A stretch of 64,000 bases of DNA, taken from positions 21,620,375 through 21,684,374 of the forward strand of contig OX459098.1 in the NCBI GenBank assembly GCA_949775045.1, given 5' to 3'. Both the position numbers and the translations under genes were made by a program. Source of the DNA: Metridium senile (lineage: Eukaryota > Cnidaria > Anthozoa > Actiniaria > Metridiidae). The stretch's first letter is position 1. Each line of letters starts with the position of its first letter. The notes beneath the pieces are model-generated. The model was not told the origin of the DNA. It was given only the letters and a program-made list of their open reading frames with translations, and made no database searches. Shown one piece after another: positions 1-23,700 of the stretch.

Positions 1-219
1 TTATGTCATATTGAAAAAAATTGCCTAACACGACGATTATTTGCTCAAAAATCATAACAAGACAAAAAGCATTGTGTATCACATGATGAGGACTTGAAGT
101 ATTTTTATATTACTCACGGAAAAAGAAAGACAAATATATTAACACACCATCTTCGTGGCAAGATCAGAATTAGCAATGGAGAAAAATCTTCGCAAATCAC
201 AACAAAATGTCATCGTACA

Positions 220-1216
220 CAGTATGTGTGTGCAATTCCGGACGGTTTTTAAATAAATTGCCATATCATTCGTTAAATGCATTGTTCAAGAAAGATATTT
301 TCCCTGGTAATGAGGAAACATCTGATAAAAATTTATATGAAGTATTGGTCAATTTTAGCGATTAATAAAAATGTTATGGGTATATTTGTAAAGTAGTTTG
401 AGTGGTGCAATTCCGGACAGTTGTGGGCAAAGCCGGACACTATCAAAGTAGGTTCTGTTTAATCAATTTCCTAATTTCCTAGCTTTCGAATGCTTATGAT
501 AGATTTTCTATTTCCACAGTAAAATTTGAGATTAAAGTATAAATTTGTGTTAATTAAATCATGAATTATGTTGCTTGATTAAAACGTTTGAGCACTAAAG
601 TATTTGCACACATGAGTAATTGCATTCGTGCACTGGATTCTGCAACGCTTTCAACGTTTTGGTTCGAAATGCCTCAAATAATCGTATCAAAAGATAAATT
701 TTGTTTGCAAAATCAACCTGCAGTTGAATTGTATATTTGTAAGCAACATTTTAACCTATAATTCAAAGTTACGGGTGATGTTTATCTTGTTTATTTTATC
801 GTCCGGAATTGCACATACCTTTAGTGGATTTAAGTAGTATTTCTAAAACCGTCTCCTACACTTATTTTAAACTTTTAAAAGCTCTTCTTTTCACACAAGA
901 TAACACATTGTTTGCAAATGAAAACCTACTAAATATTTTGGCGTTATCATTTGAATCTGCAGAATAATCACCATTTTACGTTTAACATGTAATTCAAAGC
1001 GCGTTTAAAACTGACTTATTGCGAATTTGCATATTCACATGCCATGACAAATCGCTTTTTTTCCTCGCTGAAAATAACTCGATTGTCACAAAAACTTCTT
1101 ACACAATAGAAAACATACAAATGTTTAATGCTATAATGTTGTTTTTATTTGTAAACAAATTTGATCTCTTTTTAACGCTTAAATGCCAAAGTGTCCGGAT
1201 TTGCACACACATACTG
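220..1216. mobile_element. Non-autonomous DNA transposon, Tc1/mariner or pogo-like
   Basis: The ends are inverted repeats of about 24 bases: CAGTATGTGTGTGCAA and on to TCCGGAC on the left, and the reverse complement ending CATACTG on the right, followed by TA. The core word (TCCGGA next to TTGCACA or TGCAAT) recurs inside near 403-440 and 800-822. No transposase frame is visible, so this is a roughly 1 kb MITE-like element. The left flank lacks a clean TA, so the superfamily call is tentative. Confidence 0.55.
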
Positions 1217-1887
1217 TATTTGCAGGACAACCAAATCAGTTAGGTCACTTTCATAATTCAAATTTAAGAAGTTTATATGTGTGAAAAGTGTATCATGAAT
1301 TACTCCAATGTGCCTTGTACGACTGAATTTCAATATGGTGAACGTGGCAAAAAGGACTCGTTAAGCTTCGTGACAAACATAAAAAACTACTTTTTACAAT
1401 TGAGATATCAATAGATTTACTTGAACAATAATACCCAAACGTTACTATCTAGATGTTTAAAATTGTATTTAATACAAAAAAGATAAAATAATCTTGCATA
1501 TTTACACTTTGTCGATAGTTTCATAAAAACTTTGATGACCATTTTTGGCCAGCTTGTGTACACGCCACCAAAATACATCACAAAAAATCTCCTTGTTTTA
1601 TAGATTCTATCATGGATTATTATTCTTACCTTCTTCAAACTGATCAATTACAGGACTTTTCGTGTCTTCATCTTGAGCATTTCAACAAAGGTACAGTTCT
1701 TTTGTCTTCGCTTCCAGTTTCGGACTTTAGGGTACTTATTCCACAGAACAGACGAGAGAAAAGACGTTATTTCTCGCCGGTACGGTGTATAAACTAGCTT
1801 TTGTTAGTCTTTATCTCAGTGCTAAAAAAATAAACGCCGCTTCAATGTAAAAATGCTTATTTGTAATATTATAAAAAGTTTTAACAT

Positions 1888-1990
1888 TAAAAAGAGACGC
1901 GACCGCGTCATTTTGGCGCGCTTTGGCTCAAATGTGACGTCACGTATTTCCACTAGGTTGCACACATGACGTCACGCAGTTTTCCATCCA
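1888..1990 (+). promoter_or_regulatory. Probable promoter of the DUF4470/MYND gene with two CRE palindromes
   Basis: A CG-richer island lies about 250-350 bases upstream of the start codon at 2244. It contains two perfect TGACGTCA palindromes (1935-1942 and 1967-1974), the binding site of CREB/ATF bZIP factors, and GCGC-rich sequence at 1900-1920. There is no clear TATA box. The promoter role is inferred from position. Confidence 0.45.
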
Positions 1991-2243
1991 GTGTTTATAT
2001 TATCTACAATTTTAGTTAGTGAATGCAATGTATAATTGATGATTTATGGTGAAAATGAATAAGATGACGAGAAAATGAATATAAAAATGATAATTTAAAG
2101 TGAAAATGAAAGTGACGTATATTCGGGAAAATACCAATAGTGTCAGGCCTCCTCGGCCTGAATTCCGAGAACTAGCATGTAACAGAACAGTCGAGAACAT
2201 TTCCAGGACCAACAAGTTTAATAACTAGTTGTTGTTTTCCACA

Positions 2244-14026
<11,783 letters not shown>

Positions 14027-15060
14027 CAGTGAATAACATGCAGTGTATCAGCATACCAATCTATAGGATAGGATTCTATTGTATTTGTTGTACTTATATT
14101 CAAATACCAAAGGATTTTACAAAGCGCATTTCATATTTTTCATGGTGATAAACTCTTGAGAGATGCATAATCGCCATTAGTTCGACGTTTACAATTACGA
14201 CGAGTTATTTAATATTCAAAACGTTCATGTTTCATTATATTTTAAAGGTATGTGATAGCTATAAGACTGAGCCCTATTAACCTGTTAACCATTTTAAAAT
14301 TATATTATTTAATAGTACATGGCTTGAAAACAAGGCTAAGTACACACTCGGCGCCAAAATCGGTATAACAAGTACACAGCGCACGCTGGCTATTCATGGT
14401 AATACCGGCCTACACTTCTAGTCAACGCTGTTCTGAAATCAAAGCTTACGCTGTTCTGAAACCAAAGCTAACGCTGTTCTGAAATCAAAGCTAACGCTGT
14501 TCTGAAACCAAAGCTAATGCTGTTCTGAAGTCAAAGCTAACGCTGTTCTGAAATCACAGCTTTAAGGCCTGATTAAACGGGCCCAACATGTTGGGCCAAC
14601 GTTGTTGGATTGTGTTGCGATACGGTTTGTTGAACACGAGAACAAATTTAAACGTTGGATGATGTTTTGTCCAATATGTTGTGCCCGTTTAATCGGGGCT
14701 TTACTGCTAAAAACAAAAAACAAAAAAAAAACAAAAAAACGACAAATATGGACAACATTGTGCAGTTTGTTAAACGTGACCCCCGTTGTAGTTTTCAGTC
14801 ATTAGGTTATGTATTAGTTGATTTGGTTCTCCATTGTTCCTTGAAAATTAAAACATGATTTCATAATATTCCTAGACTCTTTTGTCTCAGTTTATCGTTT
14901 GTTCCTGAACCTCCTCAGCAGAGTGGCAGCAGAGCTCACTACTCGTGGAGTAAATGTAAAGACGTGTTTACCGCAAAAATGTTGGTTACTAAGTCGGAGT
15001 AAATATGAAAATGTATACACCAAAAATGTGAGTGTATCAGGCTTTTCCTACTTCAATCCT
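14027..15060. repeat. Gene-free interval: 23-base tandem array and a small MITE
   Basis: Downstream of the DUF4470/MYND stop codon no coding region is seen. From 14420 to 14562 a unit reading AACGCTGTTCTGAAATCAAAGCT repeats about six times with minor changes. From about 14565 to 14700 the ends GCCTGATTAAACGGGC and GCCCGTTTAATCGGGGC form imperfect terminal inverted repeats of a roughly 135-base MITE, possibly hAT-like. Confidence 0.6.
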
Positions 15061-15084
15061 TCGTCAAACTAATTCAGTCATGAA

Positions 15085-15272
15085 AAAGCTTCATAGTCCG
15101 CGTGATTGAACTCAATCAATAGAAATAAGCTGATGACGTCATGTACTCTAAGCCAATAGCAAGGCCTTAAAATGACGTCACACTATCTTGAAGATGATAC
15201 TGATGTTTATAAGCTACAAACTGACTGACCTTTCAGCATCGATACAATACAAGCACAAAGCAAAAATTCAAG
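15085..15272 (+). promoter_or_regulatory. Candidate distal promoter and non-coding first exon, copy 1
   Basis: The block contains two TGACGTCA palindromes (15134-15141, 15173-15180), a CCAAT box in GCCAATAGCAAGG between them, a TATA-like TTTATAAG (15206-15213), then about 60 bases ending in TTCAAG|GTAAAGC, a good splice donor after 15272. A near-copy lies at 16423-16620. The next downstream gene on this strand starts at 19432, immediately after an acceptor-like TTTTTTTATAG, so this may be an alternative 5' UTR exon of that gene. This is inference from signals only. Confidence 0.45.
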
Positions 15273-16422
15273 GTAAAGCATATCAATGTTTCTCGTAAGA
15301 AAAGTGCTCTCTTCCATATAGATATCAAATATGTGGATATCGCGATAGAATTGCAATAGCTTGTAATTACACTCTATTGACACTATGACAAAAGTCGAAT
15401 ATTCGTTTTATTGAATACGACTAAGTTTTAGGGTATTCTAGTCGCATGCAGCAATTTTATGATCATCATTCAATAGAATATATTGGAATATATTTTAGAT
15501 TTCCGTAATAAGTTCTCAAGAGATTTTGTGCTATTCAGACAATAAACTGCCATAATGTTATAGAGCAAAATACATCTAGCTAAATTGTTTCTAAATTGGT
15601 ATTATAACATTCAGATATCATCGCATTGACTAACCCGTGTCTTAAAGTAGCTATATTTTATAAATAAGAAGTAAATCTTGGTGAAACAAATAATTTACTG
15701 GACATAAAACCGGGATAAAACAAAGCTACTTTTTGGCGGCATTTTTATATCATTCAACGGCAATGTTAATACATTAATACACTGTTAATACATTAATACA
15801 CTGTTCTTTGTTGCTCTAACCTCACGGAATATGTCGTTGGAGCGTGACTGTGATTATTCAAATCTGGCGCATCTAGAAATACTTGCGCTTGATTGGTCAT
15901 TGGACTTTCAACTACAAAATACTGATATCCTATTGGCAGAGTGATCTAGCCCACAACTAGTAAAATTTTTGAATTGTAGTATAGTTTTTTTTCTTATAAA
16001 CTGAATTGAATTTGAAATAAATAAGTATGTAAGTAATAAGTAACAAGACTTAATAATAATAATTTAATTTTAGCGCACTACATAATCTCAGTGCTCTTTC
16101 AATAATATGGACAAAAAAATAAGTAACGAATAGGAAATATAGATGATTGCAATAACAATATGGAAAATCATGATGATGAAAAAACAAAAACCTAGGAATT
16201 AATAATTAATGTCTTTAGCTTTAATTTAAATGAATCTGTGGAAGGTGCTTTCTTATAATATAATTATCTTGTAAAAACTTATTGTTGCAAATCTGAATAC
16301 TAAGGACAGTAGAATGAGAATGCTCGTTGAAATTATGAAAGTGCGAATATAACAATTTACTTTTCAAGATACATATAATATATTATTATCGTTTCACCCA
16401 ATCGCGTTCTTCATATAGTCCG

Positions 16423-16620
16423 CGCGCGTCATTGAACTCAACCAATAGAGAATAAGCTGATGACGTCATGTCCTCTAAGCCAATAGCAAGGCCTTAAAAT
16501 GATGTCACACTATCTTGAAGATGGTACTGATAGTACTTAATAGGGTTGATTTGTTTATAAGCTACAGACTGACTGACCTTTCAGCATCGATAAAATACAA
16601 GCACAAAGCAAAAATTCAAG
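16423..16620 (+). promoter_or_regulatory. Candidate proximal promoter and non-coding first exon, copy 2
   Basis: Duplicate of 15085-15272, with one intact TGACGTCA (16461-16468), the second changed to TGATGTCA, the same CCAAT block, an insertion of about 28 bases before TTTATAAG (16554-16561), and the same donor TTCAAG|GTAAAGC after 16620. Similarity continues into the putative intron for about 50 bases. Confidence 0.45.
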
Positions 16621-16908
16621 GTAAAGCATATCAATGTTTCTCGTAGGAAAAGTTGTCGTTCGTGCGCTCTTCCATGTATAGTATAAACATCCATATTTGT
16701 TAGTAAAATACAAAGGAATTCGCAAATATGTGAATATCTCGATAAGAATACAATTGAGCTCTGTTGAGTTCACCGCGTTTGGCTGAAACAAAAACGAACG
16801 TCAGCAACTAATTGATATGTTCAACATTGTTCAGTGTTAAAATGGCTGACCATGCATGCATATAGGGTACATATGGAGATATACGTGTTTTTAGTTAATT
16901 ACATAAAT

Positions 16909-17060
16909 GGAAACTAGCGAGTAAACTAGTAAAGACTGTGTCGGTGTTTAGTGTATTAAATGATAGGCAATAAAATTAATTTGTAACACCGTAAATAAAG
17001 AAAACTTAACTTTACAGACGTTTCGAGCCTCAGCGATTGGATCGTCGGATTATAATAATG
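16909..17060. mobile_element. Foldback family B fragment (GACGTTTCGAGC core)
   Basis: Begins GGAAACTAGCGAGTAAACTA and contains ACAGACGTTTCGAGCC; the same left end occurs at 23265 and 29886. Only one arm is present here. The minus strand carries the CCGACGA ... CTCGAAACGTC core shared by the family. Confidence 0.6.
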
Positions 17061-19431
17061 ATAATAATAATATGATTATAATATTTTATACATGATGTTC
17101 AATAAATATGTTCAAAATGTATATGTTCAAAATGAGCACATATTATCGAAACATTAAAACCTATTCCTTACTATTTTGTAAAATATTGCGGCGAGTTTAG
17201 ATACCGAAACAGCTAAAAGAACAATAGGCTAAAACAAAAACTTTCTATTTTAGTAACTTGAGGAAAAGCGATAGTCAGCCGCGGCCGAAGTGATTAAATC
17301 AAAGCGGCTAAGAGGGGAAAAAGGAATATATTACCATATCAAAAAGCTATTTATAGAAAGCTGATGTTCAAAATATATATATCAACAATATTGAAATCTA
17401 TAAAGGAAATCTTTTCGTGTTAACATTTAGAGGCATCTGGGAAAGCGCGGAACGATTAAACACTAAAAGGGCGTGTCATACCTAGAGGATAGCAGCGAAA
17501 TATCCTTGAATTTTATGAGATGACTGAGCAATTAATGGTTTTCGTTTCGAAATTTTATTAGATACGGAAGAATTAATTATAAAGAAATTTTATAGCCATA
17601 AACAAGTGCCGGCCCTACCAATTAGGGAGACTCGCACTCATTACCTCTAATGATTTTAAAACTCATCGATCATTTTACTACATATATCAAATCGTTTCCT
17701 ACCTTAAACGATAAACATTCAGAGTTAATCGACACTGCACTACATATATAAGTTATTGTCGTAATCTTTGTCTTAGCGGTATTGAGGTAAAGTTTATTGT
17801 TAATGAGGTTAACCCAGAGGGTTGAACGAGAAACGTTGCTGGTGTAACCAACTGAAAAAATACATTTTAACGAACACATCATCAGATAAGAATCTTTACA
17901 TCCCTTCCAATTGATATCTTAATAGCTTTTCTTGCAGTCGAATGAACATGCGGTTGTGAAGGTGGCTTTTGTGGTTTTCACAGATTTTTTAGAATAATAT
18001 TCAAATAAATAAATAAAATATTTGATAACTTGTGTTTGCCGAGTAACAGTTTGTTTTTTAGTTTTAAAACTTCACCTGAGTTGAAGCTTTGTAAACGGCT
18101 CAGTAAGAGTTCTTCAGGAGGACTTCGTATACAGCGCAACGCGCATTAGCGTGGCCACCTAATTAAAGTTTTGTACAATTTAACCAATTTGAAAGCGAGA
18201 ATTTGACTTTAGTTTAAAAGACGCCGAGTGACAAACACTAAATACTTTGAAATATATGAAGTATAAGTGGCTGAAAAATCTCCCAGGAATATTAAATTTG
18301 AAAAAGCTAGGTGTAGCAAAATTACAATATAAAAAGAGAAACGTTTGAACTCTATAAGCTATCTTGCGAGGGTAAGGCGCGTTATGCTGTAACTTCGGCA
18401 GGAAAAATTAGTTTTAATTAATTTGCTAATACTTAAAATGCAAGATTCACTGAGCATCCTTTTAGAGCTTTTACTTTAGTTTATAAATTGTATTCTACAT
18501 TACTTTGAAATTCAAGCCATCGATCGTGGAGGTCTTAATAATTCATACCTGGTATCCAATGTGAGTTTAAGCATATGACAAGCTAAAAAAACATCTCAAA
18601 TCTCCCGCTTCGTTTGAAAGCAAAACCTTGAATGGTTCTCATTTTCATGATCACCCACATCGTAAGCAGCTGGTTCGACAAATCAATATTCGATTATTAT
18701 AAGATTAAGATCGAATTCAAGTTTTTTTTTATTATTTACATAAATATATATTATATCTATCTTTTTTTTGGATTTCTTTTATTATACACATTACATTAGA
18801 AACTCAGAAAAAACTTTACTAGCTGAGGGTCTGTACCATAATTACTGATTATATATATTTAATTATTTTTCCATTCATACTAATCTATAGACATTATTTG
18901 TATCGCAGTTTTACAATGTTTTTTTATTATAATGAATACAGATATCTGTCTTCATCATATGGTAAATACAAATCATTTATGAATCGTGGTACAAAACACC
19001 ACATGGCCTCGTATGTTAAAAATATGTTTAAACCAATTCTCAGCATTAACCGCAATATCTCATTTCTCACATTTTTTCCATAATTCCCCTCGTATATCCC
19101 GAACTTTTTCAGCTATTTTCCCGTCGAGCTCCCTATTTTCCTTTCCCCATATTTTCCTTTCCCCATATTTTCCTTTCCCCATATTTTCCTTGTTGTTTCT
19201 CCCATTCCCTTGACTATTGTCCCTGTTGTTTCTCGTCTTCCTCCCATCTCCTTTACTATTTTCCCTGTTGTTTGTCCCATCTCCATGACTAATTTCCATC
19301 TTCATCCTTTCTATTCAGTTCTCTCAGTTCCTTTTTTGTCCATTATTTTCTTGTTGGCTTCTTTTTAGTTTATTTAGATATGTCAATGTTGTGTCGATCT
19401 GTTTTCATATCGTAGTGTTTTTTTATAGACA
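17061..19431. other. Gene-free AT-rich interval
   Basis: No frame with splice signals or family resemblance was found. At 17610-17650 a block reading AATTAGGGAGACTCGCACTC resembles one at 44730-44760, so it is probably a dispersed repeat. From 19130 to 19190 TTTTCCTTTCCCCATA is repeated three times in tandem, within a pyrimidine-rich stretch. Confidence 0.5.
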
Positions 19432-20157
19432 ATGAAGCTGCTGTTCGTTGTGTTTGGTGCAATTCTTGTAACTGGCCCAGTTGTATCCCATCCCATCGAT
19501 ATACGGGACCCACTACCAGGCCAAATTGACGTCACATGTACGGGATGTTACGTAGAAGCTGCTAATGGAAAGTGCCAATATGATACCTCCATTTGTCCAG
19601 ATAAAAAAGACGCACTTCCTGGGAAAACCAGCGCTAGATGCAACGGTTGCTACATAGAAGATGCTAATGGAAGGTGCCAATATGATACCTCCATTTGTCC
19701 AGATAAAAAAGACGCACTTCCTGGGAAAACCAGCGCTAGATGCAACGGTTGCTACATAGAAGATGCTAATGGAAGGTGCCAATATGATACCTCCATTTGT
19801 CCTGATAAAAAAGACGCACTTCCTGGGAAAACCGGCGCTAGATGCAACGGTTGCTACATAGAAGATGCTAATGGAAGGTGCCAATATGATACCTCCATTT
19901 GTCCAGATAAAAGAGACGCACTGCCTGGCCAAACCAGCGCTAGATGCAACGGTTGCTACATAGAAGATGCTAATGGAAGGTGCCAATATGATAGCTCCAT
20001 TTGTCCAGATAAAAAAGACGCACTTCCTGGGAAAACTAGCGCTAGATGCAACGGTTGCTACATAGAAGATGCTAATGGAAGGTGCCAATACGATACCTCC
20101 ATTTGTCCAGATAAAAAAGACGCACTTCCTGGCCAAACCAGCGATTATGTCAGATAA
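19432..20157 (+). CDS. Secreted cysteine-rich tandem-repeat precursor (241 aa)
   Basis: Single coding exon. Residues 1-19 form a signal peptide (hydrophobic LLFVVFGAILVTGPVVS, then HP). The rest is six units of 34 residues (102 nt). Units 2-6 are almost identical; unit 1 is more diverged (CTGCYVEAANGKC). Each has four cysteines spaced C-x2-C-x8-C-x6-C and ends with PDKK or PDKR before DALPG. The dibasic ends could be processing sites releasing about 34-residue peptides with two disulfides, or the protein could act as an uncleaved multidomain chain. I do not recognise the family: it is not galaxin, ShK, Kazal or EGF by spacing. An immune, venom, matrix or peptide-precursor role are all open. 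An acceptor-like TTTTTTTATAG just before the ATG suggests an upstream non-coding exon. ATTAAA at 20252 may be the polyadenylation signal. Confidence 0.85.
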   Translation: MKLLFVVFGAILVTGPVVSHPIDIRDPLPGQIDVTCTGCYVEAANGKCQYDTSICPDKKDALPGKTSARCNGCYIEDANGRCQYDTSICPDKKDALPGKTSARCNGCYIEDANGRCQYDTSICPDKKDALPGKTGARCNGCYIEDANGRCQYDTSICPDKRDALPGQTSARCNGCYIEDANGRCQYDSSICPDKKDALPGKTSARCNGCYIEDANGRCQYDTSICPDKKDALPGQTSDYVR

Positions 20158-20780
20158 TGTACGCCGGATAAAATAATAGTTTTAGATGTATCCACACATC
20201 TATCACTTGCATGCTTTTATTGTTACTTAGTTAAAGACTAGACGTGAAATCATTAAAAAAGTTGACTTTAGTTAGTTTGTTTGAGTTCTTACTGCCGGGC
20301 GAGCAATTAAATCGATCTGTGCACAGTTGTTTGAGTGAATCCGAAGAAAACGAAAATATACTTTGAGAGAAAAAAGACAAGAGAAAAAAGCAAGAAGGAC
20401 CGGAAAAAAGAAGGAAGGAAGGAGGGACAAAGCAAAAGAAGGGAAGGGAAAAAAAAGGCGCAACTCTGAAAGGTGAATTTTCTGGACATTAGCAGACAAA
20501 GTAAATAATGAATAAAAAGAATGCGATAAACGAAAAATATATATATAACCTAAAATATAAATTTGCGCATACTTTTCTTTCGGATCTTCCTAGAAAACCA
20601 TTCATTGTCCAATTTTGACATATTTGCCACGTACTGCAATAAAGATGACGTCACGGTCCTTACAGAGCATGCGCGTTTCAGTGAAATACACAGCCATCAA
20701 TAGTGAGGAAATACGTCGAAATTCACTCGCAATTTGTTGGTAAATGCTCATTTAATTGACGAAAAGAACTAAACAGAGAC
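20158..20780 (+). promoter_or_regulatory. Intergenic region with the YIF1 promoter
   Basis: About 620 bases between genes. The left part is purine-rich (AAGAAGGAAGG, 20380-20460). A perfect TGACGTCA lies at 20646-20653 and a GCATGCGC (half of an NRF1-type site) at 20668-20675, about 110-135 bases upstream of the YIF1 ATG at 20781. Together these look like a TATA-less housekeeping promoter. Confidence 0.5.
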
Positions 20781-23700
20781 ATGGATCCCCCTATGAACGG
20801 TAAGCACAAGGACTCTGATGCATTTTGTTGTATTTTTAGTCCATTTTTCTACAATTTGGAGATGGTTAATCTTCGTTTGAATTTGCAAAAATCATACATC
20901 GATTCCCACTTCAATAATTTGTCTGTGTACGTCACTTAATCACGGGGATTTTCAAACTTAACTATATACTTTTATAACAGATATTCTTCTTTGTTTGATC
21001 AATTGCAATTTAATAGTAACCTGAAGTCATACAAGTCGTATAACTGACTGACTTCGAACTTTGATCATTGATTACAATAAAATTCACGAATAACACACTA
21101 CTTCGAGCTATTATAATTTTAAACTAGATAAAAGTGCAGATATGTTACAGGTTTTAAATTTTTTGAAAACTTTTTGAAAATATAGCATCCAGATATTTGT
21201 AATAAACAAATGTCTGGCTTGAAAAGTACAAAGCTTTATTGTTTGAAACGTTGATATTTTAAAATCTTATTAAAAACTTAAAACCATTACAGTGCTAAAA
21301 TCAACTATCATCTAAACTATCAGATATAATCTTTAAACATTCAATTATGAAAAAAACATTGATAAAGGCCTTTTTGCTTGATTCAATGTTATAATTTACA
21401 GTGGCTAGTGTTCGCTATTGATTTGTGGGATCCCTGTGTCACATGTATATGTCTTGCTAACTTATGTAATGTAGTAAACTTTCATACGGCCAATCAGTAA
21501 AAATGGTTAAGTAAACAACATAAAGCAAAGTAAAGAGTATGTTTCTTTTTAATATACAGTGCTTAGTTGCCATATTTAAGAAGCATTGACACCGACTACA
21601 CTTAGTCTAGTTTAACCGTTAATAATCCTACATCTACAGTGGAACCCTGCTTATCCAACCACCGAAGGGACAGCCTAAAGTGGCCGTATTAATAGAGTGG
21701 CGGTATTAAGTGTGTAAATTTATAGAAAATGTATGGGCATGCATTTCGTTGGGACCTAAAATTAAAGGAGCTCAAGGAGCTCATGTGGTTACCCTCACTT
21801 GTTTAGTTAGTTAGAAATGATGATACCAGAAGCTTAATTCTGCAGTGAAATATGCTGCAATGTTATTCGAGTGGCTTTTGAATTTAGAGTACTAGAAGTT
21901 TAAAAAAAAGAAAATTATTATAGATGTAGTTTAAAATTAGATTAAACTAGTTGTCCCTACTAGATTAACTCGTCTATTATCAATATTTGGTTGTGTAATG
22001 TGTAATGATTGTGCTCCCAGTGTCAATTAATAATAATCCAAGATGGTGGCCGGGGTGAGATCGCTGCGAGACGACTTTGATTTCTAGCTAGTTTCGCAAG
22101 CATTTAATGTCTCGTTCCAAATTACCCCCTAGTGCAACCACATTTACCTGTTCTTAGCCTTTATGGAATTCGATTGGTGGCACAGTGGGCAGGTGTATTG
22201 GAATAAGATGCGGACATTTTTCCAGTAATATTATGGTCTGATGACATAACAGGTTTTTTTAAAAAAAAATTATCTCTCGGAAACCAATAAATTAGTATCG
22301 AAAACTATCAAAGCAAAAAAAGGAGAAAAAAAGACAAAAGAAAAGAAAAAGGAAAAAAAATGCTGATGTCAGTTGGATTCGAACTCTTAACCCTTCGGCG
22401 TACAGTGTAGCAGCGTATCGGGCGCGTTAACCGATTGTGCTAGCTTAGTAAATTTGTGACGTCACGTCAAATTTTTGTAAAGTAGTTACACTCTGACATT
22501 TCTGCACGATGACATAGTGGTTACCTATCTTATAGATAGTGTAACCACAAAAATGGCCCAATAACAGGATGGCCGTTTTAAGCAGGTGGCCGTAAGGCAG
22601 GGATCCACTGTAGTTACTACAACTGCTTTCTAAATACCTCTGAAACTGTTTCTTTGCAACCATCAATACAGTACACACTTGTTCAAATGCTAGTTATTGT
22701 TTGCTGTGTTACTAGTGTTGCTCTAAGTGTTTGACATCTAGAAACACATGTGTGCCTTCATTGTAAAGCTCATTAAGTTATTATTATTACTATTACCAGT
22801 GCAGTTCATTTGTTATCATACCTAGATTTCAGTCGCAATGCTATGTGTATTCATCATTAAGGAAAATCTCTCACTCTGTTGATTTTTCTCTGTCTTTGTT
22901 TTCTATTCCAGTACATTTTCTTCTGTTTCTTGTAGATTCTAATGCTTGCCATTCTTCAGGTCCAAGAAAGAGAATTATCTCTAAGAATAAGGGTATTTTC
23001 CTTATCCACTGTGTACATGTACTCAAGATATTTCACAGTTTATTTTGTAATGTGTTGTCCTAATGCAGTCATAAAACCTCTCTTTTACTCAAATGGCATT
23101 TTGAAAGACAAAGTTTTTCAAATATTAAATTTGAAATAGTGTTTTTTTTTTATAGTCGTTATATGTATCTGTTGGAACAGTTATAACTTTTAAGATTTAA
23201 TGTTCAACCTGTATATATTAATTTACTTTAAATTAACATTTACTAATTCATTTTATATAATTGGAAACTAGTGAGTAAACTAGTATAGGCTGCTTCGGTG
23301 TTTGATATAAACGATAGGTAATAGAATGAAATTTGTAATAAAAAATGTTGACTTTACTGACGTTTCGAGCTATAGCCCTTCGTTGGAGTAAAATTAAGAG
23401 TTAAGTCAACATTTTTTTACAGTGTTACAAATTTCATTATATTACCTATCATTTTATATTATCTTTATATTCATAGTCATCAATGACAAGAAAAAGCTAT
23501 TGAAACAGCAAATAAGAATATTATTATAAATCTGTAAAATACAGAAGTACAGTGTGTAAAGACTAAAATAAAAAAGTAAAAGTAAACCCTGACAGAAATT
23601 TAGTTTGAACATAACAAAATGATTAAAACCTAAAAATCTAAAGTAAACCCTAATATAAATTTAGTTTGAACATAACAAAATGATTAAAACCTAAAAATCT

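Noticed and set aside
19513..20136. 207-aa frame on the minus strand of the cysteine-repeat gene
   Set aside because: It is the antisense shadow of the 102-base repeats (a multiple of three keeps it open). It has no signal or splice context of its own.
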